Numbered from the stretch's first letter, positions 27,027 through 37,848 are shown. The stretch is DNA of 64,000 nucleotides from Schinkia azotoformans LMG 9581 (GCF_000307855.1 NZ_AJLR01000148.1:62001-126000); one strand, 5' to 3'. Notes: generated by a model from the sequence alone, not told the origin. Program-made: numbers and translations.

Positions 27027-28523
27027 TTAATTTAATAAAGGCTTTCTTGTAGGTTGTTTTTTATCATCCCGCGGATTCGTTGCATTAAGTCTTGTTTTAG
27101 TTAAAGGAACAGCCACTCGAATAACGATCTGTCCAAACGCTTTTGGATCAAATGGAAGAAACGGCCATAAATAGGGTGTATTTAAAGATCGTTTTGATGC
27201 CATGAATAATACGAGAATTGTAAGGCCAACAACCAAACCGGCCACATCAAAGAAAAAGACGGCAAATAATAGAAAGATTTGTGCTAGCTTATTCGCGACG
27301 CTTAACTCATAGCTTGGGGTTGCAAATGACCCAATCGCAGCAACAGCAACATAAAGGATAACCTCTGCAGAAAACAATCCCACATCAATGGCGATTTGTC
27401 CAATTAATGCAGCTGCAATTAAACCCATTGCTGTTGATAACGGTGTTGGCGTATGTATAGCTGCCATCCGCAACATATCAATTCCCAAGTTTGCTAGGAT
27501 TAACTGGACGATTATCGGGATCGTAAACTCCTCTTTTAGTCCAATAAATTCTAGAGAATTCGGAAGGAGTTCTTCATTTTTCACAAATAAGTACCATACT
27601 GGAACTAATAAAACAGAGGCGATCATACCAATAAAACGAACCCATCGTAAAAAGGCTCCTACGGAAGGAGTTTGACGATATTCTTCGGCATGCTGAACAT
27701 GATGGAAAAAAGTTGTCGGTGTAATGATAACGCTTGGTGAGGTGTCAACCATAATGACGACATGACCTTCCAACAAATGGGTCGCTGCTACATCGGGCCT
27801 TTCTGTATAGCGAACCATTGGGTAGGGGTTCCATCCCTGTTTTACGATAAATTCCTCAACCGTTTTATCGGCCATAGGAATCCCGTCAATTTCAATTTCC
27901 TTTAATTCTTTTTTTATAATTTCAACGAGATTAGGGTCAGCTACATCTTGAAGATAGGCTACGCAAATATCCGTTTTCGAGCGTTCACCCACTTGAATGA
28001 TTTCATGGCGCAAACGTTCATCACGAATACGTCTTCTTGTTAAAGCCGTATTGACAACAATATTTTCGGTGTACCCGTCCCTCGCTCCACGTACTACCTT
28101 TTCTGTATCGGGCTCCTCGGGATTACGCCCTGGATAGCTTCTAACGTCAACTACAAATGCGGTATTTTCTCCATCTATCATTATTATGATGAGTCCAGAA
28201 AGAAGTTGATCTACGACCTTGTCCATATCTTTAATTTCTTCAACCTGTTGGTGAATTAGACGGTTGTGGATTACTTCTTTTGTGTTTGTTTTAAAAGATC
28301 GTTCATTATCATTGATTTCAACTAATTCCTTTAATAATTCAATTATATAAGCAGAATCACAAAGTCCATTTAAATAATAAAGCTGTATATCCTTTTTCAA
28401 TACTTTTAGCTTTCGGACACCTAAATCAAAACTTGTCCCAATACCAATTCGCTTCTTCAAGAATTCTTCGTTGGAACCTATGGCAGGGGAAATCGGTATT
28501 TTGACTTCATTTTTGTCGTTCAC
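27027..28523 (-). CDS. spoVAF: Stage V sporulation protein AF (GerA-like)
   Basis: 498 residues, of the spore germinant receptor A-subunit superfamily (GerA/SpoVAF). The N-terminal cytosolic half contains [15 protein letters not shown] and [20 protein letters not shown]; then about five membrane segments (residues about 290-440, including [13 protein letters not shown]-like [14 protein letters not shown]) and a basic tail ending [10 protein letters not shown]. SpoVAF sits in the spore inner membrane and aids germination, probably with another membrane protein, while the core SpoVA channel is made by the preceding genes. It overlaps spoVAEA by 4 bases. Confidence 0.93.
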   Translation of the reverse strand: MNDKNEVKIPISPAIGSNEEFLKKRIGIGTSFDLGVRKLKVLKKDIQLYYLNGLCDSAYIIELLKELVEINDNERSFKTNTKEVIHNRLIHQQVEEIKDMDKVVDQLLSGLIIIMIDGENTAFVVDVRSYPGRNPEEPDTEKVVRGARDGYTENIVVNTALTRRRIRDERLRHEIIQVGERSKTDICVAYLQDVADPNLVEIIKKELKEIEIDGIPMADKTVEEFIVKQGWNPYPMVRYTERPDVAATHLLEGHVVIMVDTSPSVIITPTTFFHHVQHAEEYRQTPSVGAFLRWVRFIGMIASVLLVPVWYLFVKNEELLPNSLEFIGLKEEFTIPIIVQLILANLGIDMLRMAAIHTPTPLSTAMGLIAAALIGQIAIDVGLFSAEVILYVAVAAIGSFATPSYELSVANKLAQIFLLFAVFFFDVAGLVVGLTILVLFMASKRSLNTPYLWPFLPFDPKAFGQIVIRVAVPLTKTRLNATNPRDDKKQPTRKPLLN

Positions 28524-29080
28524 GAAAATCCACTCCTTTCCAAAATCAGTTCAACGGCTTGTAATGTAATCGGGTAGCCATTTTTGACGGAATCATATCT
28601 GGCCATTTTTCCGATATCACCAACCCCAACGATATTCGGAACATCTATTTCATCCAAAACATAAACGGTATCTCCATTTATTCTGCCTATTTCAATATCT
28701 GGTAAACCATTTTTGTCGACGCCATATTCCGTTAAATTCCCATCACGATCAATCGAAACATCTACTCTTGCCCACTCATTATGCCTTGTCCTTGCAGCAA
28801 CAGCTATTACTCCTAATACTTCTATGTCAGGATGAGTGGCAATATATTTCAAAGCTTTTTCCCCACTTCCTTCCCCAGTTATCCCGCTATCGTCAAACAT
28901 TAAAAATACCGGGTCATTCGGTGCGGCATGAACTAATTTAATCATTTCTTCCCCAGACAATCGGGTAGGGTTTCCTGCTGATTGCGAGATGCAGCGACCC
29001 CCAACCTTTTTTGCTGCATACTTAATTGCACTATTTGCGTATTCATCACCATCAGTAACCAAAATTACTTTTCGTTTCAT
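28520..29080 (-). CDS. spoVAEA: Stage V sporulation protein AEA
   Basis: 186 residues, a soluble protein: [20 protein letters not shown] at the start, then [19 protein letters not shown] and VRTDGNL-like [18 protein letters not shown]. The family belongs to the SpoVA operon and lies in the dipicolinic-acid channel complex on the inner membrane. Spacing to spoVAEB is 12 bases and it overlaps spoVAF by 4. Confidence 0.93.
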   Translation of the reverse strand: MKRKVILVTDGDEYANSAIKYAAKKVGGRCISQSAGNPTRLSGEEMIKLVHAAPNDPVFLMFDDSGITGEGSGEKALKYIATHPDIEVLGVIAVAARTRHNEWARVDVSIDRDGNLTEYGVDKNGLPDIEIGRINGDTVYVLDEIDVPNIVGVGDIGKMARYDSVKNGYPITLQAVELILERSGFS

Positions 29081-29092
29081 AAGAATATCACC

Positions 29093-29446
29093 TTACCCTT
29101 TTGGACGAAAGACTACTGCTACTAAAAATGCAAACAAAATGGCAGAAGAAAGGCCAACCGATGTAAGCTGGAACATCCCCGTTATAATGCCTGTAAAACC
29201 ATGTTCCTCCGCCCCAGCCATTGCTCCATTAATTAAAGAATGGCCAAAGCTCGAAATCGGTACAGTAGCACCGGCCCCTGCAAAGTCAATTAATTTATCA
29301 TACAACCCAAAACCCTCAAGAATGGCTCCCGCCACAACGAATGAACTTAATACATGTGCAGGCGTGAGCTTGAATTTATCTAAAAGAACCTGCCCTATCG
29401 TACAAATCATGCCGCCAACTAGAAATGCAGTCATGTATTCAGTCAT
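29093..29446 (-). CDS. spoVAEB: Stage V sporulation protein AEB
   Basis: 117 residues, an integral membrane protein with three to four helices: starting [20 protein letters not shown], with [20 protein letters not shown] as the loop typical of SpoVAC/SpoVAEB. It forms part of the membrane channel that moves calcium dipicolinate into and out of the spore core. It is two bases after spoVAD and similar in fold to SpoVAC encoded two genes earlier. Confidence 0.95.
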   Translation of the reverse strand: MTEYMTAFLVGGMICTIGQVLLDKFKLTPAHVLSSFVVAGAILEGFGLYDKLIDFAGAGATVPISSFGHSLINGAMAGAEEHGFTGIITGMFQLTSVGLSSAILFAFLVAVVFRPKG

Positions 29447-29448
29447 CT

Positions 29449-30465
29449 TTATTCCACCCTTTCAAAAACAACACCATGTGCTATGGTTGGAATGGTCTCC
29501 TTCTGCTGGATCATAATCGGACTTAATAATGCACCCGTAGCAACTACAAATATTCTCTTTAAATTACCTACTTTAAGTTCATTGATTAGATGACCATAAG
29601 TGACAACGGCAGAGCATGCACAACCACTTCCACCTGCAAATACAGCTTGTTCAGCATGATATACCATGAGACCACAATCATTAAGACTTGCGCCAACATG
29701 ATACCCTTCATCTGTCAGCATTTTTCGTAAAATTGGCGTTCCTACACCCGACAGATCTCCAGTCACTATAAGGTCATAATCCTGTGGTGTTTTTCCAAAA
29801 TCATTAAAGTGGGCCATTATCGTATCTGCTGCTGCCGGAGCCATCGCTGAGCCCATATCAAGAGGATTACCAATTCCATAATCAATGACCCGGCCAATGG
29901 TTGCTCCTGTTATTTTAATAAACCCTTTTTCTTTTCCAACTAGAATAGAACCTGCGCCTGTAACTGTAAATGTTGCTGTATCAGGCTTTTGGCCACCAAA
30001 CTCTGTCGGATTTCGAAACTGGCGCTCAGCTGTAGCGTTATGACTGCTAACAGATGCTAACACTTTATCGGCAAAGCCACCATCTATTAAAGAGGAAGCA
30101 ACTGCCAGTGTCTCCATTGATGTCGAACAGGCACCAAACATACATAAAAAAGGAATTTGATTTCCTCTAGCCACGTAGTTGGAGGTAACATTTTGATTTA
30201 ATAAATCTCCCGCCAAAAAGAAATCAATATCTTCATGTTTTAAATTGACTTTATTCAAACAGGCTTCAATTGAATCTTCCATTAATTTTCTTTCAGCCAG
30301 TTCCCAAGTCTTTTGACCGCAATAAAGATCTGGATATTTAATATCAAAACTTGAACCTAGCGGACCTTCTGCTTCAGTCGGACCGACAGCAGTACCCGTT
30401 GAGTTTACAAAAATTTCATTTTGAAACAACCAGGATTGTTTACCTAATCTTCCCATCAGGATCAC
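29449..30465 (-). CDS. spoVAD: Stage V sporulation protein AD, dipicolinate-binding
   Basis: 338 residues with a thiolase-like fold: [20 protein letters not shown] near the start and [20 protein letters not shown] around the pseudo-active-site cysteine. SpoVAD has no thiolase activity in B. subtilis; it binds dipicolinic acid directly and is needed for its uptake into the forespore. It lies between spoVAC and spoVAEB, in the known order. Confidence 0.95.
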   Translation of the reverse strand: MILMGRLGKQSWLFQNEIFVNSTGTAVGPTEAEGPLGSSFDIKYPDLYCGQKTWELAERKLMEDSIEACLNKVNLKHEDIDFFLAGDLLNQNVTSNYVARGNQIPFLCMFGACSTSMETLAVASSLIDGGFADKVLASVSSHNATAERQFRNPTEFGGQKPDTATFTVTGAGSILVGKEKGFIKITGATIGRVIDYGIGNPLDMGSAMAPAAADTIMAHFNDFGKTPQDYDLIVTGDLSGVGTPILRKMLTDEGYHVGASLNDCGLMVYHAEQAVFAGGSGCACSAVVTYGHLINELKVGNLKRIFVVATGALLSPIMIQQKETIPTIAHGVVFERVE

Positions 30466-30469
30466 CCTT

Positions 30470-30931
30470 TTATGACAATAAAATTGTTGTTATTGAATAA
30501 CGGATAAACCCAATAATTGCTGCTGCTACCACTCCGTATACAAGAACAGCTCCCGCAATTTTAAACATATTATTGGCTACTCCTAAAACTAAACCTTCAC
30601 TTTTATGTTCCAGTGCCGCACTTGCCATCGAATTCGCAAAACCTGTCACTGGTATTAGTGTTCCGGCTCCGGCAAATTGGCCTAGTTTATCAAATACTCC
30701 TAACCCGGTAAATAGCGCTGCCAGCAGAATGATTGTCGCAATCGTGGGGTTACTTGCAGTCGTTGCTGTAAAATTAAAAAACGAAATATAAAAGTTTTGT
30801 ATCCCTTGGCCGACCACACAAATTAAACCACCTATGATAAAAGCTTTCATGCAGCTTACAAAAATGGATTGTTTAGGTTGGAAAGATTGAATCTGTTGTT
30901 TGTATTTTTCTTTTGAGAATTTCTCCCCCAA
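30470..30931 (-). CDS. spoVAC: Stage V sporulation protein AC, membrane channel component
   Basis: 153 residues. A basic N-terminus with KQSIFVSCMKAFIIGGLICV, followed by about four membrane helices and the loop GAGTLIPVTGFANSMASAAL. SpoVAC is the mechanosensitive-type pore subunit for dipicolinate release in germination. It lies 16 bases after spoVAB and 4 before spoVAD. Confidence 0.95.
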   Translation of the reverse strand: MGEKFSKEKYKQQIQSFQPKQSIFVSCMKAFIIGGLICVVGQGIQNFYISFFNFTATTASNPTIATIILLAALFTGLGVFDKLGQFAGAGTLIPVTGFANSMASAALEHKSEGLVLGVANNMFKIAGAVLVYGVVAAAIIGFIRYSITTILLS

Positions 30932-30947
30932 TTCACGTCACCTAATT

Positions 30948-31382
30948 TCATGAATGTTTTAGTAGATCAACAAAATAGATCCAATGGAATAATGATCCGA
31001 AAATTTTCCCAAAAAAGATTGCAGATAGTAAAATGATTAATTTCTCTTGGACACCAATCCTTTTTGCTAAAATCGGCCATACATTTAATACTTCCGTCAA
31101 AGCAGCGGCCAACATTCCTACAAAGATGCCATTTGCCAATCCAATTGGAATCACAAACAAAGATGAAAATTGGTAGATGGTTTCTCTCAAGCCAATCCAC
31201 CCGCCCGCCATTGCTCCAAGAACAACACCCCATTCATATAAATGAATACATTTCATCGTTTTCGTTAATTGTGTCAATCTTGGAATTACACCAAGTACAG
31301 TAAGAAAAGCCACAAAACCAGCACCAACAGCAAGTCCCCCTGCAAAGCCAATAAATATGGTCAACAGAATTTTAAGGGTCAT
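30948..31382 (-). CDS. spoVAB: Stage V sporulation protein AB
   Basis: 144 residues, an integral membrane protein: MTLKILLTIFIGFAGGLAVG, then GVVLGAMAGGWIGLRE and ANGIFVGMLAAALTEVLNVW. It is part of the seven-gene spoVA set; its own role is not known. It overlaps spoVAA by 11 bases, indicating coupled translation. Confidence 0.93.
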   Translation of the reverse strand: MTLKILLTIFIGFAGGLAVGAGFVAFLTVLGVIPRLTQLTKTMKCIHLYEWGVVLGAMAGGWIGLRETIYQFSSLFVIPIGLANGIFVGMLAAALTEVLNVWPILAKRIGVQEKLIILLSAIFFGKIFGSLFHWIYFVDLLKHS

Positions 31383-32007
31383 GGCCCACTCTTTTTACCG
31401 TTTCTTTATTTTCTTTAATAATTACATATTGATCTAAATCTTGTTGGTATTTAAACATTTCGACTTCAAGGGGGCTTGGTTCTTCATTTATTCGCTTTTT
31501 AAACAAATGATTAAAAAATAGGATCATTCCAATTCCTAATCCTAAAGAATAAGGGATTTGTAATAGTAACGGCTTTATTAGCTCTTCTCCGGTTATAATA
31601 TAGTAAAGTTTTTGATGTACCTGCTGCATGGACACATCCTCATGGAAGTTCATAATTGTAATCGCAGATCCTATAAATAATAAGAGCCAAACGAGTATTA
31701 TAAATCCAATGTTCGGCTTTTTAGATTTATATATTACGTCAATTATGGTTTGCGTTGGTCCAATTGTTTGAATATCAATGGCAGAATTAAAGCTTTGTAT
31801 CGTATTGATAATATGCATAAGATCAATTACTACAATATTCTTGTCACTTTTGGAGATCTGGTATAACGACAGGCTCTGGATTTGGTTAACTATATTTTCG
31901 GGACCGATAACTTGAGTAATATCCCCTATTTTTATGATTGAATCGGGTTTAGTTTGTACTCTAAGCCGCATCCTGAGATATATCGTATCCTCTTTCATCT
32001 GGTCCAC
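31372..32007 (-). CDS. spoVAA: Stage V sporulation protein AA
   Basis: 211 residues. The first part is soluble (MDQMKEDTIYLRMRLRVQTK and an ITQVIGPENIVNQIQSL stretch), then two helices near residues 100-120 and 145-170 (IGFIILVWLLLFIGSAITIM). First gene of the spoVA operon, preceded by GAGGTGGACC and, further up, by a perfect SigG promoter. The family's function is unknown beyond being required with the other SpoVA proteins for dipicolinate uptake. Confidence 0.93.
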   Translation of the reverse strand: MDQMKEDTIYLRMRLRVQTKPDSIIKIGDITQVIGPENIVNQIQSLSLYQISKSDKNIVVIDLMHIINTIQSFNSAIDIQTIGPTQTIIDVIYKSKKPNIGFIILVWLLLFIGSAITIMNFHEDVSMQQVHQKLYYIITGEELIKPLLLQIPYSLGLGIGMILFFNHLFKKRINEEPSPLEVEMFKYQQDLDQYVIIKENKETVKRVGHDP

Positions 32008-32038
32008 CTCACTTCGTAAAGCTAAATCCTTGTATATG

Positions 32039-32068
32039 TAGTATGGATGTGGAATAGTTGCCTCATTC
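32039..32068 (-). promoter_or_regulatory. SigG promoter of the spoVA operon
   Basis: GAATG (32068-32064), exactly 18 bases, CATACTA (32045-32039) on the minus strand, which fits the SigG consensus with no mismatch. It lies 31 bases before the spoVAA start and after sigF. Known spoVA operons are forespore SigG-dependent. Confidence 0.85.
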
Positions 32069-32128
32069 GGAAATCATCCGTCCAATAATTGGTTTCAAAA
32101 ACAAAAAAAGGATATTTGACAATTAGCG

Positions 32129-32887
32129 TCAAATATCCATCTGCTCTTTCATTTGTTGAAGAATTTTTTTCTCAAGGCGCGAAACCTGTACTTGTGAAAT
32201 CCCTAATCTTCCAGCCACTTCTGACTGTGTTTGGTCTTTATAGTATCGCAAATAAACTATTAACCGTTCTCTTTCATCCAAACCCCTTATAGCTTCTTGT
32301 AAAGCAATTTTGTCAAACCATTTTGCTTCCGAATGGTCAGCAATCTGATCAAGGAGAGTAATTGGATCACCGTCATTTTCATATACCGTTTCATGAATAG
32401 AGGATGGTGTACGGCTTGCTTCCTGAGCAAGAACAACTTCCTCCGGAGTAATTTCAAGCTCTTCCGCAATTTCTGTAATGGTCGGTGCTCTACCAAACCT
32501 TTTTGTTAAATCATCTTTTATTTTTCTAATCTTATTTCCAGTTTCTTTTAAAGAACGACTTACCTTAACGGTCCCATCATCTCGAATGAATCTTTGAATT
32601 TCCCCAATGATCATGGGAACGGCGTAGGTTGAAAACTTTACATCATACGATAAATCAAACTTATCTACTGATTTAAGTAAACCGATACAACCGATTTGAA
32701 ACAGATCATCTGGTTCATATCCACGGTTAATAAAGCGTTGAACAACCGACCAAACAAGGCGCATATTTTTTTGGACGATTAAATCTCTAGCCTCCTGATC
32801 TCCAACTTGACTACGCTCAATCAATTCCTTCACTTCGTGGTCTTTTAAATACGTTTCACTATTTTGCTTTTTGACCTCCACATCCAT
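32129..32887 (-). CDS. sigF: Sporulation sigma factor SigF
   Basis: 252 residues, a sigma-70 family protein of the SigB/F/G group. Region 2: LVWSVVQRFINRGYEPDDLF then QIGCIGLLKSVDKFDLSYDV and FSTYAVPMIIGEIQRFIRDD; region 3: RSLKETGNKIRKIKDDL; region 4: RDERERLIVYLRYY-like LDERERLIVYLRYYKDQTQS followed by EVAGRLGISQVQVSRLEKKI. It is the first forespore sigma factor, held inactive by SpoIIAB. It is the third gene of spoIIA, 12 bases after spoIIAB. Confidence 0.97.
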   Translation of the reverse strand: MDVEVKKQNSETYLKDHEVKELIERSQVGDQEARDLIVQKNMRLVWSVVQRFINRGYEPDDLFQIGCIGLLKSVDKFDLSYDVKFSTYAVPMIIGEIQRFIRDDGTVKVSRSLKETGNKIRKIKDDLTKRFGRAPTITEIAEELEITPEEVVLAQEASRTPSSIHETVYENDGDPITLLDQIADHSEAKWFDKIALQEAIRGLDERERLIVYLRYYKDQTQSEVAGRLGISQVQVSRLEKKILQQMKEQMDI

Positions 32888-32899
32888 AGGCAGATCTCC

Positions 32900-33340
32900 T
32901 TAATTACATAAAGCTTTACTATTAGCTAAGTATTTAGTTAAATGAATCGTTGTTCCTTCATGTAATGACGATTCAATTACCATATCATCCATAAAGTTCT
33001 CCATAATCGTGAAGCCCATCCCTGAACGTTCTAACTCAGGTTTTGTTGTGAACAATGGTTGTCTGGCTTCATCTAGGTCAGCAATTCCAATGCCATCGTC
33101 TTTAATTGTTATATGAACTGCTCCTTCATCAAGCGTGACAGAAATATACACTTCACCATCCGGATTGTTTTCATATCCATGGATTATGGCGTTCGTAACT
33201 GCTTCAGATACAACCGTTTTAATTTCAGTTAATTCATCTAAAGTTGGATCTAGCTGTGCAATGAAAGCTGCAACCGTAACGCGAGCAAAAGATTCATTCT
33301 GACTGAGTGCTGAAAATTTCAATTCCATTTTATTTTTCAC
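32900..33340 (-). CDS. spoIIAB: Anti-sigma F factor and serine kinase SpoIIAB
   Basis: 146 residues. A GHKL ATPase fold: N-box [16 protein letters not shown]1 box [10 protein letters not shown], and [13 protein letters not shown]. It binds SigF with ATP and phosphorylates SpoIIAA. The start directly follows the end of spoIIAA, with adjacent coordinates, so both proteins are made together. Confidence 0.97.
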   Translation of the reverse strand: MKNKMELKFSALSQNESFARVTVAAFIAQLDPTLDELTEIKTVVSEAVTNAIIHGYENNPDGEVYISVTLDEGAVHITIKDDGIGIADLDEARQPLFTTKPELERSGMGFTIMENFMDDMVIESSLHEGTTIHLTKYLANSKALCN

Positions 33341-33691
33341 TTAGGCCACCCCCAAAGTTTTTAGGGCATATTGCTCATCATCTACTAGGCGGATGATTTT
33401 GAATAACCCAGACATATCAAAAAGTCTTTTTACAGCAGGTGAAATGGAACATACAACCATTTCCCCTCCTTGACTTTGTATCTGTTTATAGCGGCCTAAG
33501 ATTACACCCAAACCAGAACTATCCATAAAGGCTAGCTCTTCTAAATTTAAAACAATGTGATGAATATTATTTTTTTCAATTTCGTCTGAAACTTTATTAC
33601 GTAAATTCTCTGCTGTGTGGTGGTCAAGCTCACCTTTTAAACGGATGAGCAGTACATCTTTTTTAGTTTCTAAATTGATGACGAGACTCAA
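33341..33691 (-). CDS. spoIIAA: Anti-anti-sigma factor SpoIIAA
   Basis: 116 residues with a STAS domain. The phosphorylated serine is Ser58 in [17 protein letters not shown]. Unphosphorylated SpoIIAA removes SpoIIAB from SigF after dephosphorylation by SpoIIE. The start is TTG (33691), eight bases after TAGGAGG. It is the first gene of the spoIIAA-spoIIAB-sigF operon, preceded by a SigH-type promoter (33730-33757). Confidence 0.95.
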   Translation of the reverse strand: MSLVINLETKKDVLLIRLKGELDHHTAENLRNKVSDEIEKNNIHHIVLNLEELAFMDSSGLGVILGRYKQIQSQGGEMVVCSISPAVKRLFDMSGLFKIIRLVDDEQYALKTLGVA

Positions 33692-33729
33692 CTCAATTTC
33701 CTCCTAATCTGAAAGTCTTAAGTGAGTCT

Positions 33730-33757
33730 TTTCGCTATTCTTTAAAGGAATTCCTGC
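33730..33757 (-). promoter_or_regulatory. SigH-type promoter of the spoIIA operon
   Basis: On the minus strand GCAGGAATT (33757-33749), 12 bases, AGCGAAA (33736-33730). This matches the SigH pattern RNAGGAWWW-N12-RNNGAAT except the last base. The B. subtilis spoIIA operon is known to depend on SigH and Spo0A. Confidence 0.65.
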
Positions 33758-33819
33758 AACACGACAAAACTAGTGTTTATTAGTGTATATAAGTGTTTAT
33801 TCGTATTATTTTTACAATG

Positions 33820-34989
33820 TTAATTTGAATATTTAGCAAAATCGCCAATCGTTCTCTTAAGTAAATTCCACCAAGTAGCGGCCTTTACCTCGGTATTTGC
33901 AACTAGAGGGCTTTCAACTAGGATTTTATCACCTTTTTTTAGAATGAGCTTTCCAAGTTCATCTCCTTTGTTGATTGGTGCCTTACTATTTTCATTGATT
34001 ATAATCTCTTGCTCTACATCATCAACACTTTCGCCTTTTTTTGTTAAAAGAGATATAGGCTCTGATGTAACAGCATTGATCGTAGATTTATCCCCTTTTG
34101 ACACTTTTACCTTCGATAGCGGCTGATTGCGTTCATACATTGGGTGTGTCCGATACTGACTAAATGCAAAATCTAACATTTTTGTAATCTGTCTGTTTCG
34201 GTCCTTCGGTGTTGGAGCTCCCATCACAACAGCAATAACTCTCATGCCGTCTTTCTTCGCTGTTGCCGTTAAGCAATATTTAGCTTCATTGGTAAAGCCT
34301 GTTTTAATACCATCAACTCCGGGATAAAATTTTACTAAACGGTTGGTGTTGACTAACCAAAACTTCTTATCGGTGTTCTCGCGCAGATAATCCTCATAAA
34401 CACCTGTATATTTTGTAATTGAATCATACTTTAATAATTCTTTTGCCATGATGGCCATATCCCGTGCTGTACTATAATGTTCAGCTGCCGGCAACCCTGT
34501 AGGATTTTTGAAGCTAGTATTCTGTAAACCAAGTTCCTTCGCTTTGTTGTTCATCATTTCAATAAAACCATCATGGGACCCGGCAATATGTTCAGCCATT
34601 GCAACGGACGCATCGTTACCAGATGCAATCGCAATCCCTCTTAACATCTCATCAACCGTCATTTCTTCTCCCGCTTCAAGGAAAATTTGGGAGCCGCCCA
34701 TTGAAGCTGCCAATTCACTTGTTCTTACCTTATCATTGATTTTTATTTTCCCTTCATCCAATGCCTCCATAATCAGTAACATCGTCATAATTTTTGTCAT
34801 ACTGGCTGGCGGCAGCTTTTTATCTGCTTCCTTTTCAAAGAGGACGGTTCCGGTGTCACGTTCGATTAATATCGCAGATGATGCATCTTCCGCCAAATCG
34901 ACTTTTGTTTCTTCTGCAAATCCTGTCGGTGCAAATAGTGCCAACAAAAATATAAAGCATATTAAAATCTTTGAACCTCGTTTTTTCAT
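33820..34989 (-). CDS. dacF: Sporulation D-alanyl-D-alanine carboxypeptidase DacF
   Basis: 389 residues from ATG 34989, which follows AAAGGAGGGAG; an in-frame start at 35019 has no ribosome site. A signal peptide (MKKRGSKILICFIFLLALFA) precedes an S11-family domain: catalytic Ser63 and Lys66 in SMTKIM, SGN in IASGNDASVAMAEH, KTG in DGIKTGFTN. The C-terminal part is the small beta domain and an amphipathic end. DacF trims cross-links in forespore peptidoglycan. A SigF-type promoter lies upstream. The gene is next to spoIIAA, as in B. subtilis. Confidence 0.95.
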   Translation of the reverse strand: MKKRGSKILICFIFLLALFAPTGFAEETKVDLAEDASSAILIERDTGTVLFEKEADKKLPPASMTKIMTMLLIMEALDEGKIKINDKVRTSELAASMGGSQIFLEAGEEMTVDEMLRGIAIASGNDASVAMAEHIAGSHDGFIEMMNNKAKELGLQNTSFKNPTGLPAAEHYSTARDMAIMAKELLKYDSITKYTGVYEDYLRENTDKKFWLVNTNRLVKFYPGVDGIKTGFTNEAKYCLTATAKKDGMRVIAVVMGAPTPKDRNRQITKMLDFAFSQYRTHPMYERNQPLSKVKVSKGDKSTINAVTSEPISLLTKKGESVDDVEQEIIINENSKAPINKGDELGKLILKKGDKILVESPLVANTEVKAATWWNLLKRTIGDFAKYSN

Positions 34990-35050
34990 GTTATCTCCCT
35001 CCTTTTTTTTAGAAAACATACTAACCTTAGGATAAAATCTTCATACACGA

Positions 35051-35079
35051 CATTTTTTCCATAATTTATCATTTTATAC
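35051..35079 (-). promoter_or_regulatory. SigF-type promoter of dacF
   Basis: GTATA (35079-35075), 14 bases, GGAAAAAATG (35060-35051) on the minus strand. It fits the SigF pattern GYWTA-N14..16-GGNNANANTR. B. subtilis dacF is known to be a SigF gene. Confidence 0.65.
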
Positions 35080-35141
35080 CAAAATTTACGTTTATTTATT
35101 TTTTGTAATATGGGGACGGTCCTCTTGTTCCAACAAAAGAG

Positions 35142-35160
35142 AGCATCCCATTGGAATGCC
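35142..35160 (-). terminator. Terminator after pdp
   Basis: On the minus strand GCATTCC pairs with GGGATGC (one G-U pair) around AAT, followed by TCTCTTTTG. Confidence 0.5.
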
Positions 35161-35176
35161 CTTTATTGATTCACTA

Positions 35177-36478
35177 TTATGAAATTTTATCGTAAATTAA
35201 TGGTGGTGTCTTTGTTTCAGTAGGAGATATTGTAAAACTTTGATATAGCAGTTTTTTTATTTCATCGACATTTTCAAAGTTGCTATGGAGCGTTGCCACT
35301 GATTCTCCTTTTTCTACTTGGTCTCCTACTTTTTTTCGAAGTACGATCCCTACTGCTAAATCAATCTTCGAGTCTTTCGTTGCCCTACCGGCTCCAAGCA
35401 ACATCGCAGCCTTTCCGACCTCATCAGCAATAATCGATTCAACCCAGCCACTTTCCTTCGCTTCTAATTCGATTTTGTATTTTGCTTTTGGAAGCTTCAT
35501 TGGATCATCTATAAGCGATGGATCCCCTCCTTGAGCTGCTATGAACGTCTTAAATTTCTCAAGGGCCTTTCCAGATTGGATCGCTTCTTCTAACATTTTA
35601 TGTGCTTCTTCTAAGGAGTTTGCTTTTTTGGCGAGAAATACCATATAGCTGCCAAGTGTGAGGCAAAGTTCGTATAAATCCTTTGGTCCCTTCCCTTTCA
35701 GCGTGTTGATAGCTTCTTCAACCTCTAATACATTGCCGATTGCATATCCTAACGGCTGGCTCATATCCGAGATCACGGCCATTGTCATGCGGCCGACATT
35801 GTTTCCGATATCAACCATCGCTTTTGCTAGTTTTTTTGCGTCTTCTATATCTTTCATGAAAGCTCCTGCTCCCGTTTTAACATCCAAAACAATCGCATCA
35901 GCACCTGCCGCAATTTTTTTACTCATAATCGAACTTGCGATAAGTGGGATTGAATTAACGGTTGCGGTTACATCACGGAGACCATAGAGCTTCTTATCGG
36001 CTGGTGTTAAATTACCGCTTTGACCGATCACGGCTACTTTATTTTTGTTTACTAAATCGATGAATTGTTTGTTGTCGATTTCAACATGAAAGCCTTTAAT
36101 TGATTCCAATTTGTCAATCGTACCGCCGGTGTGTCCTAAACCGCGTCCCGACATTTTTGCAACCGGGACACCTACTGAGGCTACAAGGGGGGCCAATACA
36201 AGTGTCGTTGTATCACCAACACCGCCTGTTGAATGTTTATCAACCTTAATCCCTTCGATCTCAGAAAGGTCTATTTTATCCCCGGAGTCGACCATCGCTA
36301 ATGTTAATTCTGCCCGCTCTTTCTCTGTCATTCCCTTGAAATAGACAGCCATGGCGAAGGCACTCATTTGATAATCCGGTATCGTTTCATTAGTATAGCC
36401 TTCAATCATAAAACGGATTTCTTCTTTTGTTAACTCCTGACCATCCCGTTTTTTTTCAATTAAGTCCACCATTCTCAT
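35177..36478 (-). CDS. pdp: Pyrimidine-nucleoside phosphorylase
   Basis: 433 residues. Family signature [20 protein letters not shown] and phosphate-binding [16 protein letters not shown]-terminal helical domain ([20 protein letters not shown]), a large alpha/beta domain, and a C-terminal domain with the biotinyl/lipoyl-like fold. It splits uridine, thymidine or deoxyuridine with phosphate. It is placed after drm; both act in the use of ribose and deoxyribose phosphates. B. subtilis has pupG here instead, so this cluster differs. Two start ATGs are close together. Confidence 0.95.
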   Translation of the reverse strand: MRMVDLIEKKRDGQELTKEEIRFMIEGYTNETIPDYQMSAFAMAVYFKGMTEKERAELTLAMVDSGDKIDLSEIEGIKVDKHSTGGVGDTTTLVLAPLVASVGVPVAKMSGRGLGHTGGTIDKLESIKGFHVEIDNKQFIDLVNKNKVAVIGQSGNLTPADKKLYGLRDVTATVNSIPLIASSIMSKKIAAGADAIVLDVKTGAGAFMKDIEDAKKLAKAMVDIGNNVGRMTMAVISDMSQPLGYAIGNVLEVEEAINTLKGKGPKDLYELCLTLGSYMVFLAKKANSLEEAHKMLEEAIQSGKALEKFKTFIAAQGGDPSLIDDPMKLPKAKYKIELEAKESGWVESIIADEVGKAAMLLGAGRATKDSKIDLAVGIVLRKKVGDQVEKGESVATLHSNFENVDEIKKLLYQSFTISPTETKTPPLIYDKIS

Positions 36479-36556
36479 TTGAAAAACTCCCTAGTTTTTA
36501 ATCTTTTTATATTACCTGAACCAGTTCTTTAACAAACGTTAGATTAATTATTCACT

Positions 36557-37729
36557 CTAAAGAATATCGAGAAGGCTATTTCCATACTTTGGCAGTGGAA
36601 CTCCGAAATTATCGGCAACAGTTGCACCAATATCTGCAAATGTTTTTGAGATCGGCAACTGTTTTCCTTCCGTAATCCCCTTATGGTAGATGAGGAGTGG
36701 TACATATTCCCTCGTATGATCTGTACCTGGATGAACTGGATCATTACCATGATCAGCAGTAATCATTAATAAATCATCATCATTCATTAAATCGAAAACT
36801 TCGCCTAGTCGTTCGTCAAATTCCTCCAATGCCTTTCCATAGCCAATTGGGTCACGGCGATGCCCAAATTTTGCATCGAAATCGACTAAATTTAGAAAGC
36901 TTAAGCCAGTAAAGTCCATTTTAAATGTATCATTTAGACGGTCCATTCCATCAAGGTTTGATTTCGTTCGCAAGCTTTTTGTAACACCTTCGCCATCATA
37001 AATATCCGAAATTTTCCCGACGGCAATAACATCAAATTGATTATCCTTCAATTCATTCATGACTGTCCGGTCAAATGGTTTGAGTGCGTAATCATGGCGG
37101 TTCGCTGTTCTTTCGAAGTTTCCAGGTATCCCAATAAATGGGCGGGCAATGATGCGTCCAACCATATACTTTTCATTTAAAGTAAGCTCTCGGGCAATTT
37201 CACATATTTTATAAAGCTCGTCCAACGGTACCACTTCCTCATGGGCAGCAATTTGTAGGACTGAATCAGCTGATGTGTAGACGATTATACTGCCCGTTTC
37301 TATATGCTCTTTCCCTAGTTCAACAAGTATTTCCGTCCCAGAAGCGGGTTTGTTCCCGATTACCTTACGACCGGTACGAGTTTCGATTTCATCAATTAAC
37401 TCTTTTGGAAACCCTTGTGGGAATGTTTGAAAAGGCGTATCAATATTAAGACCCATAATCTCCCAGTGTCCAGTCATTGTATCCTTCCCAACTGAAGCTT
37501 CTTGCATTTTTGTATAATGAGCTAATGGGCGTTCCGCAACGGGTACACCTTTAATTTCTCTAATATTGCTAAGACCGAGCTTTGCTAAATTTGGCATATT
37601 TAAGCCATTCATACGCTCGGCAATGTGACCTAGTGTATCTGCGCCTTTGTCACCAAATTTTTCAGCATCGGGGGCTTCTCCGATACCAACTGAATCCATT
37701 ACGATTAAGAAAACCCGTTTGAATTTCAT
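36557..37729 (-). CDS. drm: Phosphopentomutase
   Basis: 390 residues from ATG 37729 (TTGGAGGGAATAAA upstream). An alkaline phosphatase superfamily enzyme: [20 protein letters not shown] binds metal at the start, and [20 protein letters not shown] near the end carries the metal ligands. It interconverts ribose-1-phosphate and ribose-5-phosphate. It is upstream of pdp in a nucleoside-salvage operon. A palindrome sits in front of it (37837-37848). Confidence 0.95.
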   Translation of the reverse strand: MKFKRVFLIVMDSVGIGEAPDAEKFGDKGADTLGHIAERMNGLNMPNLAKLGLSNIREIKGVPVAERPLAHYTKMQEASVGKDTMTGHWEIMGLNIDTPFQTFPQGFPKELIDEIETRTGRKVIGNKPASGTEILVELGKEHIETGSIIVYTSADSVLQIAAHEEVVPLDELYKICEIARELTLNEKYMVGRIIARPFIGIPGNFERTANRHDYALKPFDRTVMNELKDNQFDVIAVGKISDIYDGEGVTKSLRTKSNLDGMDRLNDTFKMDFTGLSFLNLVDFDAKFGHRRDPIGYGKALEEFDERLGEVFDLMNDDDLLMITADHGNDPVHPGTDHTREYVPLLIYHKGITEGKQLPISKTFADIGATVADNFGVPLPKYGNSLLDIL

Positions 37730-37823
37730 TTTATTCCCTCCAATCAAATCGCCTTGACGTAACTACTGCTAAATAAAATTAAGACCTTTAATACTATTCC
37801 CTTTGATGGAACTAATTACTATG

Positions 37824-37848
37824 ATTATATTTATTATCTGACGTCAGA
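37824..37848 (-). promoter_or_regulatory. Palindromic operator candidate and -10 in front of drm
   Basis: A perfect palindrome TCTGACGTCAGA (37837-37848) lies upstream of a TATAAT (minus strand 37829-37824) and before drm. I see no clear -35, so the promoter is unsure. A nucleoside-responsive repressor is possible. Confidence 0.4.
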
